Shown here in pieces: positions 1-8,627 of a stretch of 64,000 nt of DNA; the first letter of the stretch is position 1, and the number at the start of each line of letters is the position of its first letter. The stretch spans positions 930,001-994,000 of the forward strand of contig CAWHMS010000002.1 of assembly GCA_963830495.1 (NCBI GenBank). Direction: 5' to 3'. The stretch comes from CAWHMS01 sp963830495. Lineage in GTDB: Bacteria; Actinomycetota; Actinomycetes; Propionibacteriales; Nocardioidaceae. The translations under genes and the position numbers were made by a program. The notes below the pieces were generated by a model, which was given only the letters and a program-made list of their open reading frames with translations, was not told where the DNA came from and did not search any database.

Positions 1-326
1 GAGATGAGGCGGGCCCGCTGCGCAGCGAAGCCGGCCTCCGCGTAGGCCTGCTTGGCGAGTCGCTGGTGCTCCGCCTCGAGGTCGACACTGGTGAGGACTC
101 CGTCCGGGTGCATGCCGCGCAGCAGCCAGACCCCGGAGATGCCGCAGCCGGTGCCGACCTCGACCACGGTCTTGGCGTCGAGCAGGGCGGCCACGAACTG
201 AAGGGCGGCACCCGCACCACCGCTGATCGGCGGTGCATCCATCTCGCTGCCGCGCTCACGCGCTGCGCGAAGGACGTCGTCCTCGGCCACGTAGTCCTCG
301 GAATACGTCCACGACGCTGGCTTCAT
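1..326 (-). CDS. O-methyltransferase, 3' end outside the window
   Basis: Class I SAM-dependent O-methyltransferase of the family encoded next to sigE in mycobacteria (Rv1220c-like). The visible N-terminal part contains the SAM-binding motif I, VVEVGTGCGISG, followed by an acidic motif (TSVDLEAEH) where the ribose hydroxyls of SAM bind. The gene reads leftwards out of the window, so only about 108 residues are seen and the substrate cannot be told. The ATG at 326 is the first methionine before the conserved block. A purine-rich GAGGAGG lies upstream but about 17 nt away, so the start is not certain. It is divergent from the sigma factor gene, as in Mycobacterium, which supports the assignment. 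Confidence 0.85.
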   Translation of the reverse strand, partial: MKPASWTYSEDYVAEDDVLRAARERGSEMDAPPISGGAGAALQFVAALLDAKTVVEVGTGCGISGVWLLRGMHPDGVLTSVDLEAEHQRLAKQAYAEAGFAAQRARLI

Positions 327-526
327 CCCGGTGGCGATGGTGTCCTCCTCGGTGCTTGATGTGGCGCCACGGCGCGGCACCACGGTCACCCTGCCCTGGC
401 TGCGCCTGAGCCTACTCGGTGTTCCCCGGCCACCGAGACATCCGGACGGCCAGCCGGCGACGTACCCTAGAGGGACCAAAGGCGCAGCCCGGGACGAGGC
501 GGCGGCAGCAGGCGAGGAGGCAGAGC

Positions 527-1114
527 ATGAAACCCCCGCCTGCCGATGCTTGGACGGCGCCGAGCTGGGACGAAGTGGTGCGCGAGCACTCCGCCCGTGT
601 CTATCGGCTCGCGTACCGGCTCACCGGCAACCGACACGACGCCGAGGACCTCACCCAAGAGGTCTTCGTGCGGGTCTTCCGATCGCTCGACGCCTACCAG
701 CCCGGCACCTTCGAGGGCTGGCTGCACCGCATCACGACCAACTTGTTCCTCGACCACGCGCGGCGGCGCCGCCGGATCCGCTTCGACGCCCTCCCGGACG
801 ACTTCGGCGACCGGATGCCCGGTCGGGTGCCCACCCCGGAGGCGGGCTACCACGACCAGAGGTTCGACCCGGACATCGAGGGGGCGTTGGCACAATTGCA
901 GCCTGACTTCCGGGTCGCCGTGGTGCTGTGCGACATCGAGGGGCTCAGCTACGAGGAGATCGCCGACGTGCTCGACGTCAAGATCGGCACCGTTCGTTCG
1001 CGCATCCACCGCGGCCGGTCCCAGCTGCGCAAGGCCTTGACGCACCGGGCGCCCAGCCCCGATCGCACCCGGTACGGCGGCGCCGACGAGCGACAGGTCG
1101 AGGGCGCCCGGTGA
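527..1114 (+). CDS. sigE: ECF RNA polymerase sigma factor, SigE-like
   Basis: Extracytoplasmic-function sigma factor of 195 residues that directs RNA polymerase to envelope-stress promoters. Region 2 spans about residues 15-85, with the core-binding DAEDLTQEVFVRVF and the -10 recognition helix ending in FLDHARRRRR. Region 4 spans about residues 125-180, with the SYEEIADVLDVKIGTVRSR helix-turn-helix that reads the -35. The ATG at 527 is preceded by GAGGAGG at 514-520; the open frame extends upstream but without a better site. The stop overlaps the GTG of the anti-sigma gene (GTGA), so the two are translationally coupled. The neighbours (O-methyltransferase, anti-sigma factor, HtrA, TatB) match the M. 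tuberculosis sigE locus, which is the main reason for choosing SigE over other ECF factors. Confidence 0.9.
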   Translation: MKPPPADAWTAPSWDEVVREHSARVYRLAYRLTGNRHDAEDLTQEVFVRVFRSLDAYQPGTFEGWLHRITTNLFLDHARRRRRIRFDALPDDFGDRMPGRVPTPEAGYHDQRFDPDIEGALAQLQPDFRVAVVLCDIEGLSYEEIADVLDVKIGTVRSRIHRGRSQLRKALTHRAPSPDRTRYGGADERQVEGAR

Positions 1115-2559
1115 GCCATCTGCACGACAAGGTCTCGGGTCTCGTCGACGGCGAGCTCGCGGGCCCGGCCCGGGCCCGAGCGCTCAGCCACCTCCGGCGC
1201 TGTGCGGCGTGCCGGCGCGAGGTGACCGGCACGCTCGCGGTCAAGAGACGGTTGGGCGGGCTGGCCGGCGCCGAGCCGCCGGCCGACCTGCTCGACGCAC
1301 TCGGGTCCTTGCGACCGCCGACAACGGTCACCGCACCGGCGCCGGAACCCGGTCGGGCGGGCCGGCGGGTGCTCGCCGGGGCTGCCACTATGTCCGTGGC
1401 GCTGATCGGCGTCGCCTACGCAGTGGGTACGCCGGAGGACGCTCCAGCCGCGCGGGTGACGCCGCCGGTCGAACAGTTCACCGCAGACTTTGCCGACGCC
1501 ACGTCCGGCGCGCCGCTCTCCGACCCCGCGGTCGGGAGTATGGGCGACGGTGGCTCGGCGCTGACCGTGCTGGCGGTCGGGCAGGCGACCGGGCCGCTGG
1601 TGGCGGGGACGACCTCGGTGCGCCAGCGCGGCGACCAGCCCCGGGCCGTCGGGCTGCTCGAAGCCGCTGTCGATGCCGCCCGCCGCGTCGCCTACACGGG
1701 CGAGCGCAGGGTCGCCGTCTTCGACGGGGTCGGACCATCGATCGTCACGGTCGCGGTCGCGCATGTGCCGGGACAAGGAACCAGCTTCGACCTCTCCGGT
1801 CTCGGCAACGAGGCCGCGACCTTCGTCGGCTCGCAGGACGCTGACCGGTCGGCGGAGCCGGGTGTCTCGCTGGACATCCTCGTCGACACCTTCGACCTCG
1901 CGGTGACGGGCTCCGGCTGGGTCGCGCATCGCCCGGCCACGGTCGTGACGGCTAGCCGCGCCGGCGAGCCGGTGGCGCGGTTCTGGATCGACGACCGCAC
2001 CGGGCTGCTGATCCGCCGCGACCTGTACGCCGAGGGTCAACTCGCGCGGACCAGCCAGTTCACGTCGCTGGAACCCCAAGAGCAGAGCTTCATGCCTCAT
2101 CTCCCACCCGAGCTGAGTGCCCCCTCGGCTTCGACGATGTCCATGCGGTTCGCGCCCTCGCTCAACGACGACGGCTGGGCATGCCCGGAGCAGCTCGCTG
2201 ACGGCTACCGGCTGGTCGGCCTGCGCAGCCTCCCGGCGGGTGGCGTCCAGGCGACGTACACGGACGGACTCTCGACGGCGTCGGTGTTCGAGCAGCGGGG
2301 CGCACTCGACCCACGGGGGCTGCACGGCTTCGCTCGCGAGCAGGTGACCGGGAGTCCGGTCTACGTACGAGACGGGCTGCCGTCCATCGCGGTATGGGAG
2401 TCCGACGGCACCATCTACAGCGTGGTGACCGATGCACCGGACGCCATGACCGCGCACGTCGTGGAGAGCCTGCCGCACGACGGTCCCGACGCGACCAGCG
2501 CCACCGAGCGGGTGGCGACGGGGTTGGCTCGGATGGCGTCGTTCGTCACCCCCGGCTGA
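1111..2559 (+). CDS. Fused anti-sigma factor: RseA-like zinc finger, membrane helix and RseB-like sensor domain
   Basis: Predicted membrane anti-sigma factor of 482 residues controlling the sigma factor encoded just upstream. Residues about 1-40 carry the zinc-associated anti-sigma signature H27-x3-C31-x2-C34. A single membrane helix lies at about 86-106. The remaining 370 residues face the outside and resemble MucB/RseB: a region with ARRVAYTGERRVAVFDG and FDLAVTGSGWVAHRP, the tract WIDDRTGLLIRRDLY, and a smaller C-terminal domain. RseA is usually only about 150 residues, and RseB is a separate periplasmic protein in proteobacteria, so this is a sensor fused directly to the inhibitor. GTG at 1111 overlaps the sigma stop codon. 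The RseB match is by eye; the zinc finger and membrane helix are clear. Confidence 0.8.
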   Translation: MSHLHDKVSGLVDGELAGPARARALSHLRRCAACRREVTGTLAVKRRLGGLAGAEPPADLLDALGSLRPPTTVTAPAPEPGRAGRRVLAGAATMSVALIGVAYAVGTPEDAPAARVTPPVEQFTADFADATSGAPLSDPAVGSMGDGGSALTVLAVGQATGPLVAGTTSVRQRGDQPRAVGLLEAAVDAARRVAYTGERRVAVFDGVGPSIVTVAVAHVPGQGTSFDLSGLGNEAATFVGSQDADRSAEPGVSLDILVDTFDLAVTGSGWVAHRPATVVTASRAGEPVARFWIDDRTGLLIRRDLYAEGQLARTSQFTSLEPQEQSFMPHLPPELSAPSASTMSMRFAPSLNDDGWACPEQLADGYRLVGLRSLPAGGVQATYTDGLSTASVFEQRGALDPRGLHGFAREQVTGSPVYVRDGLPSIAVWESDGTIYSVVTDAPDAMTAHVVESLPHDGPDATSATERVATGLARMASFVTPG

Positions 2560-2619
2560 CTCGCGTCTCGACGTGCGCCGCCGTACGGCATGCTTGGGCT
2601 GTCGACCGAGGAGACGTGA

Positions 2620-3918
2620 GTGTCAGACCGCTACCCGCCGCAGGGCCAGCCACCGACGCCGGGCCAGGGCCCGGCCGGGCAGCCTGCTGCGGGCGGACCG
2701 CGGGCCCCGAATGAGCCGGCGGAGGGTTCGTCCCGGTCGCCGTCGCCCGCGCCGACGACGGCCTTTCACACCGCACCGCTGAGCCCGGCACCTTGGAGCG
2801 GACTGCCACCTCCCTGGGCCACCCCGACAGCGTCGCCCTCCCGGCCGCCGGTGCATCGCTCGAGGTCTCTACCGCTGTTGATGCTGGCGCTCGTGCTCGG
2901 CCTCATCGGCGGTGCCGTCGGCGCCTGGCTCGTCGATCTCGGCGACGACGATGCGAGCACCGCGGCCCCGCCGCAGATCGCCTCCCGGGGCGAAGCGGCC
3001 GGTGGTCGCGGCGCCAGCCCGGTGGTCGGTGTCGCGCGGCAGGTGCTGCCGAGCGTGGTGTCGATCGACGTGCGGGGGCCAGGAGAGGCGGTCTCGGGAT
3101 CCGGCTTCGTCTACGACCGACAGGGCCGCATCGTCACCAACAACCACGTCATCGAGCCCGCCGCGGACGACGGGCGCATCCTGGTGTCGCTACCGGACGG
3201 CAGCGACGTGGAGGCCAGCATCCTGGGACGCAGCCCCTCCTATGACCTCGCCGTGCTCGAGGTCGAGGACACCGACGGCTTGCAGCCGGTGCGCCTGGGT
3301 ACGTCGGCCGGCGTCCGCGTCGGTCAGTCCGTGGTGGCGATCGGCTCGCCGCTGGGCCTCAACGCGACCGTGACCGCGGGCATCATCAGCGCGAAGGAGA
3401 GGCCCGTGACGGCAGGTGGTCGCGGCGAGACGTCGTACATCAACGCGATCCAGACCGATGCGGCGATCAACCCCGGCAACTCGGGAGGGCCGCTGGTCGA
3501 CCTGGACGGGCTGGTCATCGGCGTCAACTCGGCGATCGCCACCGTCGGCGGCGGCAGCCGGCAGGCCGGGAACATCGGCGTCGGCTTCGCGATCCCCATC
3601 GACCAGGTGGTCACGACCGCCACGCAGCTGATCGACACCGGCCGGGCGGAGTACCCCGTGATCGGTGCTCAGGTCAGCGTCGAGCCCAACACCGGCGGGG
3701 CCACGGTCCAAGGCGTGTCGAGCGGCAGCCCCGCGGACCGTGCCGGCGTACGCGACGGTGACGTGATCACCGCGATCGACGGGGTCGAGGTGGCCGACGG
3801 CGTCGAGCTGATCGTGCGGATCCGCTCCTACGCGCCCGGAGACTCGGTCACGCTGACCGTGCGACGCGGCGGTGACACGCAGAGCCTCGAGATCGTGCTG
3901 GGTCGCGAGGACGGCTGA
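2620..3918 (+). CDS. htrA: HtrA/DegP-type membrane-anchored serine protease with PDZ domain
   Basis: Trypsin-like S1C protease of 432 residues. An 80-residue proline-rich cytoplasmic tail precedes one membrane helix (about 84-105), which places the protease outside the membrane. The catalytic triad is visible as H176 (TNNHVIEP), D209 (SYDLAVLEV) and S288 (NPGNSGGPLVD). One PDZ domain follows at about 335-430 and should bind misfolded substrate C-termini. The GTG at 2620 follows GAGGAG with suitable spacing. It lies 60 bp downstream of the anti-sigma gene on the same strand and probably shares its operon. In M. tuberculosis the HtrA at this locus takes part in envelope quality control and in regulating the sigma/anti-sigma pair; the same role is inferred here. 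Confidence 0.9.
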   Translation: MSDRYPPQGQPPTPGQGPAGQPAAGGPRAPNEPAEGSSRSPSPAPTTAFHTAPLSPAPWSGLPPPWATPTASPSRPPVHRSRSLPLLMLALVLGLIGGAVGAWLVDLGDDDASTAAPPQIASRGEAAGGRGASPVVGVARQVLPSVVSIDVRGPGEAVSGSGFVYDRQGRIVTNNHVIEPAADDGRILVSLPDGSDVEASILGRSPSYDLAVLEVEDTDGLQPVRLGTSAGVRVGQSVVAIGSPLGLNATVTAGIISAKERPVTAGGRGETSYINAIQTDAAINPGNSGGPLVDLDGLVIGVNSAIATVGGGSRQAGNIGVGFAIPIDQVVTTATQLIDTGRAEYPVIGAQVSVEPNTGGATVQGVSSGSPADRAGVRDGDVITAIDGVEVADGVELIVRIRSYAPGDSVTLTVRRGGDTQSLEIVLGREDG

Positions 3919-3939
3919 GCCTGCGGACTACCGCCGGTG

Positions 3940-4266
3940 TCAGGTCGCCTCGGTGTCGTAGGGCGCTCGCTCGCCGGCCTGCAGCGGCCGGTGTCCCGGC
4001 CGGGTCGGGGTCTCGTCCTCGTCGTCGAGGTCGTCGAGGAGGTGCTTGCGCACCAGCGTGCGCGGGTTCATGTCCTTGAGGTCGTAGTCGGCGAACTCCG
4101 GGCCCAGCTCGTCGGTGATCTGGCTGCGCGCCGAGTTGACCATCTGCCGCACCTGACGCAGGAAACGCCCCGCCTGCCGCGCCACCTCCGGGAGCCGGTC
4201 TGGTCCGAAGACGAAGATCGCCACCACCGCGAGGACGAGGAACTCGGCCAGCCCGACGTCGAACAT
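3940..4266 (-). CDS. tatB: Sec-independent protein translocase subunit TatB
   Basis: TatB, 108 residues, a component of the twin-arginine translocase that exports folded proteins. It has the usual N-terminal membrane helix (residues 2-20) ending in FVFGPDRLPE, the conserved FGP hinge, then an amphipathic helix (EVARQAGRFLRQVRQMV) and a charged tail. TatB rather than TatA is favoured by the length, by the early acidic residues (MFDVGLAEF) and by its place beside HtrA and Mrp, as in other actinobacteria. It is convergent with htrA and lies 12 bp downstream of the mrp gene on the same strand. Confidence 0.88.
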   Translation of the reverse strand: MFDVGLAEFLVLAVVAIFVFGPDRLPEVARQAGRFLRQVRQMVNSARSQITDELGPEFADYDLKDMNPRTLVRKHLLDDLDDEDETPTRPGHRPLQAGERAPYDTEAT

Positions 4267-4278
4267 GCGGTCACCCCG

Positions 4279-5439
4279 TCACACGGCCGGTGCGCGTCCG
4301 GCCGGACTGAGTCCGAGCTGCAGGCCCGCGAGGCCACGGCCCTTGGCCGTCAGCGAGTCCGCCACCCGCAGCAGCTCCTGGGCGGCCGGCGAGTCCGGAT
4401 CGGCGGTGACGATCGGCGTACCGGTGTCACCTCCGGCCCGCAGCGCCAGCTCGATCGGCACCCGCGCCAGCACCGGGACGTCGTAGCCGAACCGCGACGA
4501 CAGGGTTGCCGCGACGGCCTCGCCACCTCCACTGCCGAAGATCTCCAGCCGGTGCTCCGGACCGCAGTGGGGACACACCAGGTAGCTCATGTTCTCGACG
4601 ACTCCCGCGACGCGCTGGTGCATCATCGACGCCATGGTGCCGGCGCGCTCGGCCACCTCTGCTGCTGCCTCCTGCGGGGTCGTGACCACGACGACCTCGG
4701 CGTTGGGGAGGTGCTGCCCGACGGAGATGGCCATGTCGCCCGTGCCGGGCGGAAGGTCGAGGAGGAGTACGTCGAGGTCGCCCCAGTAGACATCGGTCAG
4801 CATCTGGACCAGGGCCCGGTCGAGCATCGGCCCTCGCCAGGCAACGACCTGCTCGCGGCGTGGCTTCAGCATCCCGATGCTGATCACGCTGAGCCCCTGC
4901 GCAGGCACCGGCATGATCATGTCCTCGACCTGGGTCGGCCGCTCGTCGGCGACGCCGAGCATCGCCGGCACGGAGTGTCCGTAGATGTCGGCGTCGATCA
5001 CGCCGACCTTGCGCCCGGCGGCCGCCATGGCCACGGCCAGGTTGACGGTGACCGAGCTCTTGCCCACCCCGCCCTTGCCTGAGGCGACCGCGAGCACGCG
5101 GGTCAGCGAGTCGGGTCTGGCGAACGGCACCTCCTTGGCCTGCTGCCCGCCGCGCAGGTTGGTCTGTAGCTCTTGCCGCTGCTCGGTGCTCATGACATCT
5201 AGTTCGACGTCGACGGCAGAAACGCCTGGAACCTTCGTCACCGCGGCCGTGACGTCGCGGATGATCCGGTCGCGCATCGGACATCCGGAGACGGTCAGCA
5301 GCACCGTGACCCGGACACTGCCGCTGTCGTCGATCGAGATGTCGTGGACCATGCCCAGCTCGGTGATCGGCCGCCGGATCTCGGGATCGTTGACGGTCGC
5401 AAGCGCAGCCTGGACCGGGGCAAGCAGGGGTGACGTCAT
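4279..5439 (-). CDS. mrp: Mrp/NBP35-family iron-sulfur cluster carrier ATPase
   Basis: P-loop ATPase of 386 residues that carries and delivers Fe-S clusters. Residues about 5-100 form a MIP18/DUF59 domain (VNDPEIRRPITELGM). The ATPase domain starts near 112 with the deviant Walker A ASGKGGVGKSS, followed by IDADIYGHS and LLLDLPPGTGD. The pair of cysteines in YLVCPHCGPEH (near residue 290) is the likely cluster site between two subunits. Its ATG overlaps the stop of the DUF1003 gene (ATGA), so CBS protein, DUF1003 protein and Mrp form one operon reading leftwards, as at the M. tuberculosis locus. Confidence 0.92.
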   Translation of the reverse strand: MTSPLLAPVQAALATVNDPEIRRPITELGMVHDISIDDSGSVRVTVLLTVSGCPMRDRIIRDVTAAVTKVPGVSAVDVELDVMSTEQRQELQTNLRGGQQAKEVPFARPDSLTRVLAVASGKGGVGKSSVTVNLAVAMAAAGRKVGVIDADIYGHSVPAMLGVADERPTQVEDMIMPVPAQGLSVISIGMLKPRREQVVAWRGPMLDRALVQMLTDVYWGDLDVLLLDLPPGTGDMAISVGQHLPNAEVVVVTTPQEAAAEVAERAGTMASMMHQRVAGVVENMSYLVCPHCGPEHRLEIFGSGGGEAVAATLSSRFGYDVPVLARVPIELALRAGGDTGTPIVTADPDSPAAQELLRVADSLTAKGRGLAGLQLGLSPAGRAPAV

Positions 5440-6020
5440 GCGTCCAGGCTACGGGCTGCCGTGGCATCGCCCGAATCGTGGTCGGGCTCGTGCTGGCCCC
5501 GCTCGTCCAGCTCGGAGAGCAGCGTCCGCAGCTCCGATCGAAGGTAGTCCCGGGTCGCGAGCTCGCCGACCGCCATCCGGAGCGAGGCGACCTCGCGGGC
5601 CAGGTACTCCATGTCGGCGTGGGCGCGGACGTTGGCCTCGCGGTCCCGCTCGGAGACGACGCGGTCGCGGGCCTCCTGGCGGTTCTGGGCCAGCAGGATC
5701 AGCGGCGCGGCGTACGACGCCTGCGCGGAGAACAGCACGTTGAGCAGGATGAACGGGTAGGGGTCCCACCCCAGCCCCCAGAACCCGACGATGTTGATCG
5801 TGATCCAGATGATCACGAAGACGGTCATGTAGAAGAGGAACCTGGCCGTCCCCATGAAACGAGCGAAGCGCTCGGCGAAGCGACCGAACAGCTCCGGGTC
5901 GTAGTCCGGCCGCTTGACCAGGGTCCGGCGCGTCTCCTTGGGCAGGTCGAGCCGCTGCTGGCGCGCTCCCGCGCGCCGCCTCGGCTCGGAGCGCTCCTCG
6001 TCGCGGAGCTCGTCAGCCAT
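5436..6020 (-). CDS. DUF1003 membrane protein
   Basis: Membrane protein of 194 residues, DUF1003 family. Two hydrophobic helices (about residues 61-82, FLFYMTVFVIIWITINIVG, and 92-115, around YPFILLNVLFSAQ) are joined by a short loop. The signature SAQASYAAPLILLAQNRQ follows, then a long charged, probably coiled cytoplasmic tail. The family has no established function. It is regularly encoded beside an MgtE_N/CBS protein, as here, which suggests a joint role in magnesium or other ion homeostasis (inference). Its ATG at 6020 probably overlaps the stop of that upstream gene. Confidence 0.85.
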   Translation of the reverse strand: MADELRDEERSEPRRRAGARQQRLDLPKETRRTLVKRPDYDPELFGRFAERFARFMGTARFLFYMTVFVIIWITINIVGFWGLGWDPYPFILLNVLFSAQASYAAPLILLAQNRQEARDRVVSERDREANVRAHADMEYLAREVASLRMAVGELATRDYLRSELRTLLSELDERGQHEPDHDSGDATAARSLDA

Positions 6021-7285
6021 TGCCGGCCGCCACCGATGTCTCTCCGGCCGCGCTCCCGCCAGTCCTCGGGCAGCAGGTGGTCGATGACGTCGTCAACCGT
6101 CACCACGCCGACGAGGTGACCGTTGTCGTCGACCACCGGCGCCGCGACCAGGTTGTACTGGGCGAGCAGCCGGGTGACCTCGTCGAGCGGGGTGTCGGCG
6201 CGCAGCGCCTCGAGGTCGCGTCGAGGACGCCCGACGACGAGCCCCGAGGGAGGTTCGCGCAGCAGCCGCTGGAAGTGGGCGACGCCGAGGAACCGTCCGG
6301 TCGGCGTCTCCAGCGGCGGACGGCACGACGTAGACCATCGCCGCGAGCGACGGGCTCGAGCTCGGAGTGCCGGATCCGCGCCAACGCGTCCGCCACGGTC
6401 GCGTCCGGCGGCAGGATCACCGGGTCGGTGGTCATCAGCCCGCCGGCGGTTCGCTCCTCGTAGGTGAGCAGCCGGCGCACGTCCTTGGCCTCGTCGGGCT
6501 CCATCAGCGGCGAGCAACTGCTCGGCGGTGTCGGGCGGCAGCTCCGCGATCAGGTCGGCGGCGTCGTCGGGGGACATCTCCTCGAGCACGTCGGCGGCGC
6601 GCTCGGAGCTCGAGCGTTGCTCAGGATCTCGACCTGGTCGTCCTCGGGGAGCTCCTCGAGGACATCCGCGAGTCGCTCGTCGTCGAGAGCGCCGGCGATC
6701 TCCGCGCGTCGCTTGGGAGACAGGTCGTGGATGACGTTGGCGAGGTCGGCGGGCCGCATCGTGTCCAGCGCCGCCAGCAGGTGGGTCGCGCCCTGCCCGA
6801 GCTCGGGCTCGAGCGAGACCCGCGACCTCGCGACCACTCCAGGACTGGGTCTGGCCCTTGCGACCGAACCGCTTGGCGCCGTACTGGACCGCGACCCTGT
6901 TGAGTGACCCAGTCGCGGGTGCGGGACTGCTCCATCGCGACGTCGAAGACCGTCGCCTCGCTGCCGGTCTCCTCGATGGTGACGGTGCGGTCGAGCAGCT
7001 CGCCGAGCACCAGCGTCTCGGTGCTGCGCTGCTCGAAGCGGCGCATGTTGACCAGGCCGGTGGTGATGACCTGGCCGGAGTCGACACTGGTGACCCGGGT
7101 CATCGGGACGAAGATGCGGCGGCGGCCGAGCACCTCCACGACCAGGCCGAGCACGCGGGGCGGCCGCCGGTCGGCGCGCACGCCACGACGACGTCGCGGA
7201 CCTTGCCCACCTGGTCACCGTTGGGGTCGAAGACGAGAAGGCCGGCGAGTCGCGCGATGAAGACTCGGGTCGGGGCCACACTCAC
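6013..7285 (-). pseudogene. MgtE N-domain/CBS-pair protein, interrupted by about eight frameshifts
   Basis: A protein of about 420 residues (Rv1232c-like) can be pieced together only by changing frame repeatedly. It has a PRC-barrel-like start (RVFIARLAGLLVFDPNGDQVG), an MgtE_N helical repeat (DMRPADLANVIHDLSPKRR as TMRPADLANV, then ERAADVLEEMSPDDAADL) and a CBS pair ending in GVVTVDDVIDHLLPEDWRE. Frame changes fall near 7183, 6904, 6813, 6606, 6510, 6342, 6320 and 6045; each is explained by a single-base gain or loss. Between breaks the protein is well conserved, without accumulated stop codons or substitutions, so either the assembly is poor here or the gene broke very recently. GTG 7285 or GTG 7279 would be the start. 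Confidence 0.7.
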
Positions 7286-7356
7286 GCCCCTGAGGCTACC
7301 GGTGCCCCTCCCGTTGACCCGTCAGGTCGTTCCCGTTGTTGCGCGTCGGGGCGTCA

Positions 7357-7483
7357 GGATTCGTCCGAAGTTCCGCGGTACGGCGAGGCGGCGCCACTTC
7401 GGACGAATCGCGGAGGCGGTCAGGCGCTTGGGTTCGTCCGGAGTCTCGCCGCTCCGTCTCCCGTCGCAGCTTCGGACGAATCC
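7357..7483. repeat. Two tandem long-loop hairpins sharing a TTCGTCCG arm
   Basis: The intergenic space between the CBS gene and phzF contains two inverted repeats of similar sequence. The first pairs GATTCGTCCGAAGT (7358-7371) with ACTTCGGACGAATC (7396-7409). The second pairs GGTTCGTCCGGAG (7431-7443) with GCTTCGGACGAATCC (7469-7483), with mismatches. Both have arms of 12-14 bases and loops of about 25. Neither is followed by a T-tract, so they are not ordinary terminators; a mobile palindromic repeat is more likely. Confidence 0.6.
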
Positions 7484-7511
7484 TGGTGGGGCTCGGCCTA
7501 AGGTTGCGACG

Positions 7512-8450
7512 ATGCTCACCTTGGCTGGGAACTTCTTGTCGTACGACGTCGTCGACGTCTTCACCGACCGCGCCTTCGCGGGCAACCCGCTTGCGGTCGT
7601 CCACGGCGCCGACGGGCTCGACGATGCCCAGCTCGCAGCGCTTGCGAGTGAGTTCAACCTCTCGGAGACGACGTTCCCGGTGCCGATGACCGATGCCGAT
7701 CGGGAGGCGGGTGCGGACTATCGGGTGCGGATCTTCACCCCCGGCGGGGAGATCCCCTTCGCCGGGCATCCCACCCTGGGCACGGCGTGGATGCTGCGCG
7801 CTCTCGGCTCGGTCGATGCGGGCGACCGGGTGCAGGCCTGTCACGCCGGCATGATCGGCGTCGCGATTCCCGAGGACCCAGCGGACTTGCTCGAGCTCAC
7901 CGCGGCCCCGCGCGACGCCGCCCGCGAGCTGTCGCCGGAGCAGACTCGACGACATCCTCGGCCTGGTCGGCCTCGGCCGCGGCGACCTGGCCGGACCCGC
8001 CCACACCGCCGGCTGTGGACTGAGCTGGGTCTATCTCCGGGTCGGACCCGACGCGTTGGCGCGAGCCCGCCCGGGGTCCACGGCAGTGGCGGAGACGCGC
8101 CTCGACCTCGGCGCGCTGCAGGACCACTCGACGGGGTGGATGTGTACGCCGCCGAGGCGTCCGAGGACCGGATCGAGGTGAGGTCTCGGGTCTTCGTGCC
8201 AGGGCTCGGCGTGGCCGAGGACCCCGCAACGGGCTCGGCCGCGGCGGGACTCGGCATCGTGCTCGTCGCCACCGGCATCGCAGCCCCCGAAGGCGACACG
8301 GCGTATCGCATCGCCCAGGGCGTCGAGATGGGCCGACCCTCGGTGCTGCACGGGAGAGTCGAGGCCGCCGGCGGCCGGGCTGTGCGCTGCCGGGTCGCTG
8401 GCCAGGTGCGCCACGTCGCATCGGGCCAGATCGCCGTACCCGGACTATGA
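7512..8450 (+). pseudogene. PhzF-family isomerase, two compensating frameshifts
   Basis: PhzF/DapF-fold protein (trans-2,3-dihydro-3-hydroxyanthranilate isomerase family) of about 312 residues; the true substrate is unknown. The N-terminal part is clear (YDVVDVFTDRAFAGNPLAVV, then FTPGGEIPFAGHPTLGTAW with the conserved GHPT), as is the C-terminal half (FVPGLGVAEDPATGSAAAGL). Between about 7943 and 8135 the sequence continues in another frame (DDILGLVGLGRGDLAGPAH). One extra base near 7943 and one missing base in the G-run near 8133 explain this. No substitution decay is seen, so a sequencing error is as likely as a real pseudogene. TAAGGT at 7499-7504 ends 7 nt before the ATG, suggesting a leaderless transcript. 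Confidence 0.75.
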
Positions 8451-8627
8451 GCCGCGGCCGGCTGGCCGGCTAGGAGAGCGGCCGGCGGCGGCGTGTCGCG
8501 GCGGTGCAGCACCCAGAGCCGCTTGCCGGTCGTGGTCGCCGGCGTGGGACGGGCTGGGCCCGGAGACTCTGGGCGGGGTACGGCGTGTCAGCTCCGGCCG
8601 GTCCCTCGACAAGCGTTCCGGTCGGTG

